Source of the DNA: a virus | Length of the DNA stretch: 48,030 bases | Direction: 5' to 3' (one strand) | IMG/VR virus record: IMGVR_UViG_3300045051_001294 | Span: 1 to 48,030 of that record | In this document: positions 1-9,185 of the stretch, piece by piece | How the letters are laid out: every line of letters begins with the position of its first letter | Position numbering within the stretch: position 1 is the first letter of the stretch | Notes under the pieces: model-generated | Databases searched by the model: none | What the model was told of the DNA's origin: nothing | Seen by the model: the letters and a program-made list of their open reading frames with translations, nothing else | Program-made: the position numbers and the translations under genes

Positions 1-3000
1 CGTCGGTTACGGTGAAGGTAATGCTGTGAGTGCCGGCTTGCGTGTAATCGGGCGTCCAGTTGAAGGTCCCGGTGGAAGCGTCAAGGCTGGCTCCGGCGGG
101 AAGGCCGGTCGCGCTGTAGGTCAGGCTGTCGCCGTCAGGGTCTGTCGCGGAGAGAGTGAAAGAGATACCTGCCTTTTCGGCGATGGTCTTGTCGCCGATT
201 GCTGCCATTACCGGGGCGCGGTTGACGTCGTTGACTGTTATTTCCACAGTCTCGCTGTCGGTGAGAGCGCCGTCGGTTACGGTGAAGGTAATGCTGTGAA
301 TGCCGGCTTGCGTGTAATCGGGCGTCCAGTTGAAGGTCCCGGTGGAAGCGTCAAGGCTGGCTCCGGCGGGAAGGCCGACGGCGCTGAAGTAAGTCAGGTT
401 GTCGCCGTCAGGGTCGGTTGCGGAAATGCCGAACGCCAGGGCTGAAGACTCATCGACGGCCTTGCTCCCTGTTACAGCCATTACCGGGGCGCGGTTGGTG
501 TTGGTTACGAGGATGTCGATAGCTTCGCTGTCGGTGAGGGTGCCGTCGGTGACTGTAAAAGTAACTCTGTAGCGGTCGGCTTGAGTGTAATCGGGCGTCC
601 AGCTGAAGGCCCCGGTGGAAGCGTCCAGGCTGGCTCCCGAGGGAAGGCCGATGGCGCTGTAGGTCAGGTTGTCGCCGTCATGGTCTGTCGCGGAAATGTC
701 GAAGGACAGGGCTGAAGACTCATTGACGGCCTTGTTTCCTGTTACTGCCATTACCGGGGCGCGGTTGACGTTCGCAACGTCGATGCTGATTGACTCGCTG
801 TCGGTGAGAGCGCCGTCGGTGACGGTGAAGGTCACGCTGTGAGTGCCGGCTTGCGTGTAATCCGGCGTCCAGCTGAAGGCCCCCGTGGAAGCGTCCAGGC
901 TGGCTCCCGATGGAAGGCCGACGGCGCTGTATGTCAATTCGTCGTTGTCGGGGTCGGTGGCGGAGAGTGAAAAATAAAGACTGGAATTCTCAGATACATT
1001 CTTGCCGCCGACGGTCTCAAGCACCGGCGCGAGGTCGACGTTGCTTACCGTGATATCCACTGTTTCGCTGCCGGCGAGGGCGCCGTCGGTGACGGTGAAT
1101 GTAACACTGTAGCTTCCCGACTGGGTGTAATCAGGTGTCCAGCCAAAAGCCCCTGTGGTTGCATCCAGAGTCGCTCCGGCGGGAAGGCCTGTAGCGCTGT
1201 AGGTCAGCCCGTCGCCGTCAGGATCTGAGGCCGAGAGCGTAAAGGAGATATGGGTGTTTTCGGGGGCGGTATTGTCTCCGACAGCATCCAGAACCGGAGC
1301 GCGGTTGACGTCGATGACGGTGATTTCCACTGTTTCGCTGTCGGTCAGGGCGCCGTCGGTGACGGTGAAGGTCACGCTGTGCATGCCGGCCTGCGTGTAA
1401 TCGGGAGTCCAGCTGAAAGCACCGGTAAGGGTATCAAAGACCGCTCCCGAGGGAAGCCCGACCGCGCTGTACGCCAGGACATCGCCGTCAATGTCGGTGG
1501 CCCGGAGGGTAAAGCCCAGCTCGGTGTTTTCATCCGTCGTCCAGGAGCCGATGGGGCCAAGAAATGGGCGATGGGACACGTCGATCATGAAAGAAAGCGA
1601 GGGGACCGCCGTGCTTGTGGCTACCCCGGTGCCGGCCTGGCCGTAAAGGTTGTTTCCCCAGGTCCATACGGTGCCGTCGTCCCTCAGCGCAAGTGAATGG
1701 GTCCCCCCGGCTACAGCCGCTTTTACGTCGGCAAGGCCCGGAACCGAAATGGAATTCAGTCTATCGATCACTGTCCCGTCGCCAAGCTGCCCATAAGAAT
1801 TGTCGCCCCAGGCCCACAATTTTCCATCTAGTCCAGCCGCAAGGGAATGGGCGCCGGAAGTAGCCGGAATTGCGTACGAAAGGCCGTTAACCTGAACCGG
1901 CACAAGCCTCTCCGTCTTTGTCCCGTCGCCAAGCTGCCCATCACCGTTCCAGCCCCAGGCCCACACCGTGCCGTCCGCACGCAGGGCCAGTGAGTGACTT
2001 GTTCCTGAGGAAATGGCGACCACACTGGTCAAGCCGACGACTTGCACGGGTCTTGAACGGTTTGATCTTGTCCCGTCGCCGAGAATGTTCCAGCCCCAGG
2101 CCCATACCGTGCCGTCTCCCCGAAGGGCAAGGGAACTCCTCGTCGATGCGGAAATCGCAATCACACCAGTCAAATCGACGACCTGCACAGGGATTAGCCT
2201 GTTTGTAACCGTTCCGTCTCCAAGAATGCCCATGGAGTTATAGCCCCAGGCCCATAAGGTGCCGTCGTCTCTTAAGGCAATAGAGTGCAAATCTCCTGTG
2301 GCGACGGCTTTAATGCCGGTCAATCCGGCAACCTGCACCGGCTCTGGTCTGTCTGTCGTTGTTCCGTCGCCCAGTTGCCCGTTGACGTTCCATCCCCAGG
2401 CCCACACGGTGCCGTCGCCGCGCAGGGCCAGGGAGTGGGAATACCTCGATGCAATAGCTGTTATCCCGGTCAATCCTGTAACCTGCACCGGGTCCCAGCT
2501 GTCTGCCGTTGTGCCGTCGCCCAGCTGACCTCTTGCGTTTCTACCCCAGGTCCACACAGTGCCTTCGCTGTCCAAGGCAAGGGAATGCTCCAACCCTGCG
2601 GCAACCGACGATACCTCTCCGATGCCTTTAACCTGCGTCTGCCCAAGCACGTAAGACACGGTGTCATCGCCCAGCTGTCCGTAGTAGTTGTTACCCCACC
2701 CAAATACTGTGCCGTCTTCTTTCACGGCAAGGGAGTAGAGCTCTCCCAGTGAAACCGCTGTAACTCCGGTGAGACCGGCGACTTGCACCGGCACCCATCT
2801 GTCTGTCGTCGTTCCATCGCCCAGCTGACCGATGCTGTTGCTACCCCACGTCCACACGGTGCCGTCGTTTTTGAGCGCCGCAGAGTGTGAGTATTTTGCG
2901 GAAACCGCGGCAACTCCGGTCAGGCCGACCACCTGAACCGGGTTATACCTTATAGTGTTTGTCCCGTCGCCCAGACTTCCGCTGCTGTTGCTGCCCCAGG

Positions 3001-6000
3001 CCCAGACTGTGCCGTCGCCTTTTACCGCCAGGGTATATGAATTGCCTGCTGAAACCGTGGTTACACCGGTCAAGTTTGTAAGCTGGGCAGGCGTTGACCT
3101 GTTTCCGATTCCAAAGCCGAGTTGACCTGAAGAGTTATTTCCCCAGGCCCACAACGTTCCGTCGCCCTTGAGGGCCAGAGAATGGTCCCCCCCAGCGAAT
3201 ACGGCCGTCACTCCCGTCAGGCCCGGCACCGGTACGGGAACGCTTCTGTTGTTCAATGTCCCGTCGCCAAGCTGTCCGAAAGTGTTTCCACCCCAGGCCC
3301 ATACCGTGCCGTCGTTGCGCAATGCCAGCGAGTGGTAGCCTCCGGCTGAGATAGCCGTCACTCCGGTAAGGGCTCTTACCTTGACCGGCGACCACCTGTC
3401 GGTCGTTGTGCCATCGCCAACGCGTCCATAGATGTTGCATCCCCACGCCCATACGGTGCCGTCGGCATGCAAGGCCACGGAGTGAAAACCCCCGGCGGAA
3501 ATGTCGGTTATTCCCGTCAGACCGGCGATTTGGACCGGCGACCACCGGTCCGTGGTTGTTCCGTCGCCCAGACGTCCATACTCGTTTGAACCCGAAACCC
3601 AGACAGTGCCGTCGGAGGCTAATGCCAGAGTGTGCCTGGGCCCCGCGGAAATCTTTGAAACCGGCAACAGAAGCTTTTTTATTACTTTTACGGTCTCGGT
3701 ATCTTTGAGGGGAGGAGTCCCGTTGTCGGTCACGGTAAAAGTGACGTCGTAAGCGCTTGCTTCCTCTGCCGTGGGAGTCCAGTTGAAGATCTTTGTCGAG
3801 GCATCGAAGGTCGCCCCCGGAGGAAGACCGACAGCATCGAATACAAGGCCGTCGCCGTCGGCATCTGAGGCTGACAGGGCGAAGGTCAAGGACTCACCAG
3901 GGTAGATTGTTTTATTGCCTACGGCTGAAAGAACCGGCGGGTTGTTGTAGCCCGTTACCGTTATCTCCACCGTTTCGCTGGTGGACAGGCTTCCGTCGCT
4001 GACGGTGAAGGTGACCGGGTGGGTTCCAGCCTGAGACAGGTCCGGCTTCCAGCTGAAATATCCGGAAAGCTCGTCGAAAACCGCCCCAGAGGGGAGTCCT
4101 GAAGCGCTGTAAGCCAGAAAATCGCCATCGGGGTCCGAAGCTCTCAATGAAAAGTCGAGAAGCTTGTTTTTATTGACCGTCTTTGGCCCTATCGCCCAAA
4201 ATGACGGCGCACGGTTCATATTTTGTACGTTGATGACAATTGTCTCGCTGTCGGACAGGGCGCCATCTGAAACTGTAAAGACAACGCTGTAATAGCCCTT
4301 CTGCGTATAGTCAGGCGTCCAGTTAAAAACCCCTGAGGAAACTTCGAGAGTCGCTCCGGCAGGCAGGCTTGCAGCGCTGTAGGTCAACGTATCGCCGTTC
4401 GGATCGGTCGCACATAGCGTGAAGGACAGCGGTTCGTTCTCTTTGACGGTCTTGCTTCCGATAGCCGCCAGCACCGGAGAGTCAGCGCTGATGACGGCTA
4501 TGCTTATCGTCTCGCTGTCGGTGAGTGCGCCGTCGGTTACGGTGAAGGTAATGCTGTGGGTGCCTATCTGCGAGGAACCGGGCGTCCAGTTGAAGATTTT
4601 TGTGGCTGCGTCGAAGCTCGCCCCAGTGGGAAGACCGGTCGCGCTGTAGACAACCGGGTCGCCGTCGGGGTCTGGTCCGGAGATCGTGAAAGACAAAGCC
4701 GTGTTTTCAACTACGCTCTTGCTTCCTATAGGAGCCAGCACAGGTGGCTGATTGACGTTGTTGACAACAATGCTTATCGTCTCCGTATCGATGAGGGCGC
4801 CGTCTGAGACAACAAAAGTTACACTGTAGCTGCCCGACTGCCAGTAATCGGGCTTCCAGAGGAAGGTTCCGGTAACAGGGTCGAGGTCCGCTCCGTCAGG
4901 CAGGGGTATAGAGTCGTAGGTCAGAAAGTCGCCGTCGATAGAGTCGGCTCTGAGGATGAAGGACAGAGTGGCGTTTTCGTTGACGCTCTTGTTGCCTATG
5001 GTGACAAAATAGGGCGGAACGTTAATGTTTGTAACGGTTATTGTGATGGTCTCGGAATCGCTGTTTGCAGGAGTCTGATCGTCAGTAACGGTAAAGGTCA
5101 CCTCGTAGCTTCCCGCCTGGGTAAAATCCGGTGACCAGACGAATTCCCCCATCGAGGGTTCGAACGTCGCACCGGCGGGGAGCCCGGCTGCGCTGTAGGT
5201 CAAATGCGAACCGGGAATAAAGTCATCTGTGGACAGCAGGAAGAAAAGATTTTCCTCTTCAGAGAGGTTTTGGTCGCCGATGGGGGAAAGCAACAGAGCG
5301 TGGATATTGTTGTTGACGACAATGGTGGTCGTCCCGGTGTCTGTCAGGACGCCGTCGGTTGCCGAGAAGGTCACGCTGTAGGTGCCCGACTGTAAGTAAT
5401 CGGGCGTCCAGTTGAAGGCCCCGGTGGAAGCGTCGAGGGTGGCACCGGCGGGAAGTCCGGTCGCGCTGTAAGACAGGATGTCGCCGTCCGGATCGCTTGC
5501 CAGGACGGCAAAGGAGAGGGCGGTGTTCTCGTCGACCTCCTTATTTTCTACTGCGGACAGCACAGGAGGGCGGTTTACGCCGCTTACCGTTATGTCTACG
5601 GTTTCGCTGTCCGAGAGGACGCCGTCGGTTACGCTAAAGATAACGCTGTAGGTGCCCGACTGTAAGTAATCGGGCGTCCAGTTGAAGGCCCCGGTGGAAG
5701 CGTCGAGGGTGGCACCGGCGGGAAGTCCGGTAGCGCTGTAGGTCAGGGTGTCGCCGTCCGGATCGCTTGCGGAGACAGTGAAAGAGAGGTTTGAATTTTC
5801 TGAGATAATCTGCAGCCCGATGGAGTCCAGGAGCGGTGCAAGATTACCGTCGATGATAAATGATTGAAACGGCGTAAGCCATTCGGCGTCGTTTCCCGTG
5901 CCCAGTTGTCCATATCCGTTACTGCCCCACACCAGCACGTTGGTGTCTTTCAGGGCCATGGAATGATATCCCCCGGCAGAAACCGTTGTCGCGCCGGTAA

Positions 6001-8020
6001 CGAAATCCACCTGAACGGGCGTAAGACTGCCCTGGGATGTGCCGTTACCCAGTTCCCCGTTCGTATTGCCCCCCCACGCCCATGCAGTACCGTCATTAAC
6101 AGTTGCCAGTGAATGTCCGTATCCCGCGGATACTGCGGTCGCTCCTGATAGGCCTGCGACCTGAACCGGTCTCAACCTGGATGTCGTCGTTCCGTCGCCA
6201 AGCAGGCCGTTGCCGTTGGTTCCCCACGCCCACACAGTGCCGTCATTCCGGAGGGCAAGGGAATGACTTATCGCTGTAGAAAGAGCGATTATAGAGGTCG
6301 TGTCGGCGGTCTGAACCGCATTAGGCCTGTTTGTCGTTGTTCCGTCTCCAAGCTGCCCGGAGTTGTTGCAGCCCCACCCCCAAACAGTGCCGTCGTTTCT
6401 TAGGGCCAGGGAGTAGTAGGCTCCGGCGGAAACCGCGGTTGCGCCCGTAAGGCCTGCTACCTGGACCGGGCTATAAGATGTCCATTCATTCCCGTCTCCA
6501 AGCTGCCCGTAAGAGTTCGAGCCCCATGCCCATGCCGTACCGTCGTCCCGCAGTGCAAGAGAGTGGATGTACCCGGCGGAGATTGCGGTTGCGCCGGTCA
6601 TGCCCGATACTTGCACCGGCGAGTATCTGTTTACTGCCGTGCCATCGCCGAGCTGGCCTGTTGCGTTGTAGCCCCAGGCCCAAACGGTGCCGTCGCTGCG
6701 GAGGGCGAGGGAATAATCATTTCCAGCCGAAACCGCGGTAACGTTTGCAAGCCCGCTCACCATTACCGGAGACAATTTTTCAACTGTTGTCCCGTCGCCC
6801 AACTGGCCATAAAGATTGTTGCCCCAAGACCAAACGGTGCCGTCGCTGCTAAGGGCAAGAGAGTGCCTGGCTCCTGCAGAAACTTTTGAATAACCCGTTT
6901 GTCCGGCAATTTGAACGGGGGACCATTCGTTGAACATCGTCCCGTTGCCAAGTTGGCCGTAAGCAATGTCTCCCCAGGCCCAAAAAGAGCCGTCGCTGCG
7001 AAGGGCAACGGAGAAACCATAACCATCGGAAACAAGGGTGACGTCCGTCAGGCCGTTTACCTGCGCCATTCCACTGCTATTCCACTTCCATGCAGTGCCG
7101 TCGCCCAGAATGGCCAGGGATTGGTAAAACCCGGCAGAAACGGCGGTGACACCCGCCAAGGCTGCTATCTGAACCGGAGACGGCTTATCAACCGTTGTTC
7201 CGTCACTCAACTGACGGAAGGCATTGTCGCCCCACGCCCAAACTGTGCCGTCGTTTCGGATGGCGAGTGAAGAAAATGCACCCGCAGAAATCGCAGTTGC
7301 ACCAGTAAGACCGGTGACCTGAACCGGCGCAAACTTGTTTGTAGTAGTCCCGTTGCCAATCTCACCGGAGCTGTTGTAGCCCCAAGCCCATACTGTGCCG
7401 TCGTTACGGAGGGCCATTGAGTGGCGGTATCCGGCGTCAATGGCGATTACGCCCGTCAAGGCGGCGACTCTGACAGGAGTAAATTTTGCTGTAGCCGTCC
7501 CGTCGCCCAGTTGGCCGGTAGCGTTATAGCCCCATGCCCATACGGTTCCGTCGCTTTTGAGTGCCAGGGAGTGATGCTGACCGGCGGAAACTGCGACGGC
7601 ATCCGACAGTCCGACAACCATCACGGGGGTTGTCCTGGTGGTTTGCGTCCCGTCCCCGAGTTGTCCCCAATTGCCATACCCCCACGCCCACACAGTGCCG
7701 TCGTTTCTCAGGGCAAGAGAAAAGTTCGACCCGGCAGAGACCGCGTTTACACCGCTCAAACCGTTTACCTGCACTGGAACCGGCCGTATTGTCGTTGTTC
7801 CGTCGCCTAATTGCCCGTACTGGTTATTCCCCGAGGCCCAGACGAAACCATCGGAATCCACCGCCAGGGTATGATAAGCAAATCCGGCGGATATTTTGGT
7901 GAATCTGAGTGTTGAAGCTGTTGAAATCGCGAAACTTCCCGATAGAAGAAGCAACACCGCCGACAGTGCACATAATCTGATCATGTTTATTATTGCCCTG
8001 CGGGTTTCCGGAAGTCTCAT
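1..8020 (-). CDS. Giant secreted RCC1 / Ig-like repeat protein (partial, 3' end outside window)
   Basis: The frame stays open from an ATG at 8020 to the window edge, over 2,670 codons, with no stop. An AGGAG box (8027-8031) lies 6 nt before the start. The N-terminus has basic residues and a hydrophobic core (CALSAVLLLLSGSFA), a Sec signal peptide. Domain order: 14 RCC1-type repeats (about 7905-5860, typical core DGTVWAWG...GQLGDGT), 8 Ig-like He_PIG/cadherin-type repeats (about 5845-3690, typical core GLPAGATLDASTGAFNWTPD), a second set of 14 RCC1 repeats (about 3660-1600), then at least 6 more Ig-like repeats. RCC1 repeats fold into seven-bladed propellers, so each block of 14 could form two propellers. 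The acidic DPDGD motif recurs in the Ig-like units, as in calcium-binding adhesins. An exported surface or matrix protein is inferred; the ligand is unknown. A riboswitch lies in the leader. Confidence 0.9.
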   Translation of the reverse strand, partial: MRLPETRRAIINMIRLCALSAVLLLLSGSFAISTASTLRFTKISAGFAYHTLAVDSDGFVWASGNNQYGQLGDGTTTIRPVPVQVNGLSGVNAVSAGSNFSLALRNDGTVWAWGYGNWGQLGDGTQTTRTTPVMVVGLSDAVAVSAGQHHSLALKSDGTVWAWGYNATGQLGDGTATAKFTPVRVAALTGVIAIDAGYRHSMALRNDGTVWAWGYNSSGEIGNGTTTNKFAPVQVTGLTGATAISAGAFSSLAIRNDGTVWAWGDNAFRQLSDGTTVDKPSPVQIAALAGVTAVSAGFYQSLAILGDGTAWKWNSSGMAQVNGLTDVTLVSDGYGFSVALRSDGSFWAWGDIAYGQLGNGTMFNEWSPVQIAGQTGYSKVSAGARHSLALSSDGTVWSWGNNLYGQLGDGTTVEKLSPVMVSGLANVTAVSAGNDYSLALRSDGTVWAWGYNATGQLGDGTAVNRYSPVQVSGMTGATAISAGYIHSLALRDDGTAWAWGSNSYGQLGDGNEWTSYSPVQVAGLTGATAVSAGAYYSLALRNDGTVWGWGCNNSGQLGDGTTTNRPNAVQTADTTSIIALSTAISHSLALRNDGTVWAWGTNGNGLLGDGTTTSRLRPVQVAGLSGATAVSAGYGHSLATVNDGTAWAWGGNTNGELGNGTSQGSLTPVQVDFVTGATTVSAGGYHSMALKDTNVLVWGSNGYGQLGTGNDAEWLTPFQSFIIDGNLAPLLDSIGLQIISENSNLSFTVSASDPDGDTLTYSATGLPAGATLDASTGAFNWTPDYLQSGTYSVIFSVTDGVLSDSETVDITVSGVNRPPVLSAVENKEVDENTALSFAVLASDPDGDILSYSATGLPAGATLDASTGAFNWTPDYLQSGTYSVTFSATDGVLTDTGTTTIVVNNNIHALLLSPIGDQNLSEEENLFFLLSTDDFIPGSHLTYSAAGLPAGATFEPSMGEFVWSPDFTQAGSYEVTFTVTDDQTPANSDSETITITVTNINVPPYFVTIGNKSVNENATLSFILRADSIDGDFLTYDSIPLPDGADLDPVTGTFLWKPDYWQSGSYSVTFVVSDGALIDTETISIVVNNVNQPPVLAPIGSKSVVENTALSFTISGPDPDGDPVVYSATGLPTGASFDAATKIFNWTPGSSQIGTHSITFTVTDGALTDSETISIAVISADSPVLAAIGSKTVKENEPLSFTLCATDPNGDTLTYSAASLPAGATLEVSSGVFNWTPDYTQKGYYSVVFTVSDGALSDSETIVINVQNMNRAPSFWAIGPKTVNKNKLLDFSLRASDPDGDFLAYSASGLPSGAVFDELSGYFSWKPDLSQAGTHPVTFTVSDGSLSTSETVEITVTGYNNPPVLSAVGNKTIYPGESLTFALSASDADGDGLVFDAVGLPPGATFDASTKIFNWTPTAEEASAYDVTFTVTDNGTPPLKDTETVKVIKKLLLPVSKISAGPRHTLALASDGTVWVSGSNEYGRLGDGTTTDRWSPVQIAGLTGITDISAGGFHSVALHADGTVWAWGCNIYGRVGDGTTTDRWSPVKVRALTGVTAISAGGYHSLALRNDGTVWAWGGNTFGQLGDGTLNNRSVPVPVPGLTGVTAVFAGGDHSLALKGDGTLWAWGNNSSGQLGFGIGNRSTPAQLTNLTGVTTVSAGNSYTLAVKGDGTVWAWGSNSSGSLGDGTNTIRYNPVQVVGLTGVAAVSAKYSHSAALKNDGTVWTWGSNSIGQLGDGTTTDRWVPVQVAGLTGVTAVSLGELYSLAVKEDGTVFGWGNNYYGQLGDDTVSYVLGQTQVKGIGEVSSVAAGLEHSLALDSEGTVWTWGRNARGQLGDGTTADSWDPVQVTGLTGITAIASRYSHSLALRGDGTVWAWGWNVNGQLGDGTTTDRPEPVQVAGLTGIKAVATGDLHSIALRDDGTLWAWGYNSMGILGDGTVTNRLIPVQVVDLTGVIAISASTRSSLALRGDGTVWAWGWNILGDGTRSNRSRPVQVVGLTSVVAISSGTSHSLALRADGTVWAWGWNGDGQLGDGTKTERLVPVQVNGLSYAIPATSGAHSLAAGLDGKLWAWGDNSYGQLGDGTVIDRLNSISVPGLADVKAAVAGGTHSLALRDDGTVWTWGNNLYGQAGTGVATSTAVPSLSFMIDVSHRPFLGPIGSWTTDENTELGFTLRATDIDGDVLAYSAVGLPSGAVFDTLTGAFSWTPDYTQAGMHSVTFTVTDGALTDSETVEITVIDVNRAPVLDAVGDNTAPENTHISFTLSASDPDGDGLTYSATGLPAGATLDATTGAFGWTPDYTQSGSYSVTFTVTDGALAGSETVDITVSNVDLAPVLETVGGKNVSENSSLYFSLSATDPDNDELTYSAVGLPSGASLDASTGAFSWTPDYTQAGTHSVTFTVTDGALTDSESISIDVANVNRAPVMAVTGNKAVNESSALSFDISATDHDGDNLTYSAIGLPSGASLDASTGAFSWTPDYTQADRYRVTFTVTDGTLTDSEAIDILVTNTNRAPVMAVTGSKAVDESSALAFGISATDPDGDNLTYFSAVGLPAGASLDASTGTFNWTPDYTQAGIHSITFTVTDGALTDSETVEITVNDVNRAPVMAAIGDKTIAEKAGISFTLSATDPDGDSLTYSATGLPAGASLDASTGTFNWTPDYTQAGTHSITFTVTD

Positions 8021-8086
8021 CGGAATCTCCTGATAGAAATAATTTCCGTCACCTTCAATTATTTTCAGCTGCCGCGAAAAAACAAA

Positions 8087-8119
8087 AAAGCGCCATTTCC
8101 AAAGGGGAAAAGGCGCTTT
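8087..8119 (-). terminator. Intrinsic terminator in the leader of the giant gene
   Basis: Read on the minus strand, AAAGCGCC pairs with GGCGCTTT, with a further TTTCC/GGAAA pairing inside. The stem is followed directly by a T-rich run (TTTTTTGTTTTTTC). It lies downstream of the riboswitch aptamer and about 67 nt upstream of the giant gene's ATG, so it is placed to act as the expression platform rather than as the end of another gene. Confidence 0.8.
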
Positions 8120-8129
8120 ACGCACTGCA

Positions 8130-8216
8130 GCACCCTCTTCGTCAACCCGGCCATCCACTTGCTGGACCCGTGGCTTTGCGCCGCCGGATTTCTCCGGCTT
8201 TGCCCTTATCGGAGGG
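8130..8216 (-). ncRNA. Cyclic-di-GMP-I (GEMM-I) type riboswitch aptamer
   Basis: The minus strand carries the GEMM-I hallmarks in order: GGGCAAAG, a GCCGG...CCGGC hairpin with a GAAA-like loop, the conserved CGCAAAGCCACGGGTCC segment, a second hairpin, and GGCCGGGTTG. The outer P1 helix is closed by CCCTC (8211-8216) and GAGGG (8133-8137). GEMM-I RNAs bind cyclic di-GMP; a Geobacter subclass (GEMM-Ib) binds 3',3'-cGAMP. The GGGCAAA run, which holds the base that separates the two classes, looks like the c-di-GMP form, but this assignment is from memory of the alignment. It sits just upstream of an intrinsic terminator and the giant surface-protein gene, which suggests transcriptional control of that gene. 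Confidence 0.8.
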
Positions 8217-8220
8217 ACAT

Positions 8221-8453
8221 TTTCACACCTTATCAAATCCCCGCTTGTGAAACAAGTCTCTAGTAAAATTTATTCAGTGGTAACGCAGACAAATCCAATC
8301 AAAACGGTTGAGACGGGAAAATAAAATCGACCTTTGCCGCTCTCCTGAATCAGGCCAGTGAATCAGGCCAGGCCAAAAGGCGAGTTGGAGTGGCTTCGAA
8401 AAGGTTGTCGCCGGGCGGCTGACAAACCGGGGCGTGCGAGAAGAACGACCGAC
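8221..8453. other. Host intergenic region between riboswitch and phage left end
   Basis: No convincing gene is seen. The promoter of the leftward giant gene must lie here, but I cannot assign a clear -35/-10 pair. A 12-bp direct repeat TGAATCAGGCCA occurs at 8346-8357 and 8359-8370. Confidence 0.5.
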
Positions 8454-8458
8454 CTCCT
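8454..8458. repeat. Target-site duplication, left copy (CTCCT)
   Basis: CTCCT sits immediately before the proposed phage left terminus TGTACGGGG and is repeated immediately after the right terminus at 47750-47754. Mu-family transposition makes 5-bp duplications, which matches. Confidence 0.7.
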
Positions 8459-8636
8459 TGTACGGGGGTACTGAGTATAGGACCGGCGGTAAATAAGGAA
8501 GAGTATGAAAAATGAGTCAAAAATGCGTTGAAATAACGGGAAAAAATGAAAATTTTAAGAGGGTGAAAAGAGAGTTTAAAAAAATGGGACCAAAAGTCGA
8601 AAAAAACAAAATTTGCACCGAAAATGAGACCGCCCG
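8459..8636. other. Phage left end (attL region)
   Basis: The sequence runs from the TG terminus to the end of the first phage gene. It is A-rich on the plus strand and holds several GAGAC/GAGTC words (for example 8515-8519 and 8625-8630) that could be transposase sites. I do not see a close copy of the 18-bp repeat found at the right end. A 62-codon ORF that starts here overlaps the phage gene on the other strand and is not judged real. Confidence 0.55.
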
Positions 8637-9170
8637 TCAGGGGTTGAAAATAGACCCTTTTGGGAAAGAACTCCCACTTTCATTTTTAAAGCGCTCGTAA
8701 AGGGAAGAAAACTTCGGAGAGGTATAAGTAACGTTAGTTTCTTCCGCTCCAGACATTTTTAGGACTGTCACCGAAAGGGTGTTTTTATCAAATCCCCAAG
8801 TAATAGAAATACCTTTTTTGTCGAAATCTCTCAATTCAGCTTCCGTAGGAATGCGTGAAGGTTTTCCAAATTTTTTTTCGGCTGAATGGAGTACTTCGTC
8901 GCTACTAATCCACGAAGGTACATTTATAATAAGTTGGTGAAATTTATTATTGAAAAAAATAATTCTCGCGCTTGTGGATTGATCTCCCCACTTAAAACGA
9001 GGGCACGTCAAAGCGTCTAAACCAATAAAACTGTCCTGATAGCACTGCCCCGCAGTGTCCTCCATAATTGTCGTCTTATCTGCTCCCCAATTCCACTCAT
9101 TGTATCCATCAACAGCAAGAGCCGATCCCGCGAAAACGAGAATAATCGCAACCGCCAGCATTCTCTTCAT
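8637..9170 (-). CDS. Small secreted protein, candidate lysogenic-conversion gene
   Basis: 177 aa with a clear Sec signal peptide (MKRMLAVAIILVFAGSALA, cleavage predicted after residue 19). The mature part has two cysteines close together (within QCYQDSFIGLDALTCPRF) that could form a disulfide. I recognise no family. It begins 15 nt after the repressor stop, on the same strand, with a GGGGGA purine stretch ahead of the ATG, so it is probably transcribed with the repressor and expressed in the lysogen. Its place between repressor and attL is where transposable phages can carry cargo genes. An exported product made during lysogeny suggests alteration of the host envelope or superinfection exclusion; this is inference only. 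Confidence 0.8.
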   Translation of the reverse strand: MKRMLAVAIILVFAGSALAVDGYNEWNWGADKTTIMEDTAGQCYQDSFIGLDALTCPRFKWGDQSTSARIIFFNNKFHQLIINVPSWISSDEVLHSAEKKFGKPSRIPTEAELRDFDKKGISITWGFDKNTLSVTVLKMSGAEETNVTYTSPKFSSLYERFKNESGSSFPKGSIFNP

Positions 9171-9185
9171 CTTGTTACCATCCCC

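Noticed and set aside
1-7900. Plus-strand ORFs across the left flank
   Set aside because: All are shadows of the single leftward giant repeat gene, whose repeats make similar shadow peptides recur.
1600-7900. Regular short repeats that could suggest a CRISPR array
   Set aside because: The units are about 150 bp, diverged, and translate as RCC1 repeats. There are no constant short repeats with unique spacers.
8346-8370. The 12-bp direct repeat TGAATCAGGCCA
   Set aside because: It is only two copies in non-coding host DNA with no context that suggests a function.
8512-8700. A 62-codon plus-strand ORF in the phage left end
   Set aside because: It is Lys-rich because the end region is A-rich, and it overlaps the secreted-protein gene on the other strand. 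It also lies where transposase sites are expected.
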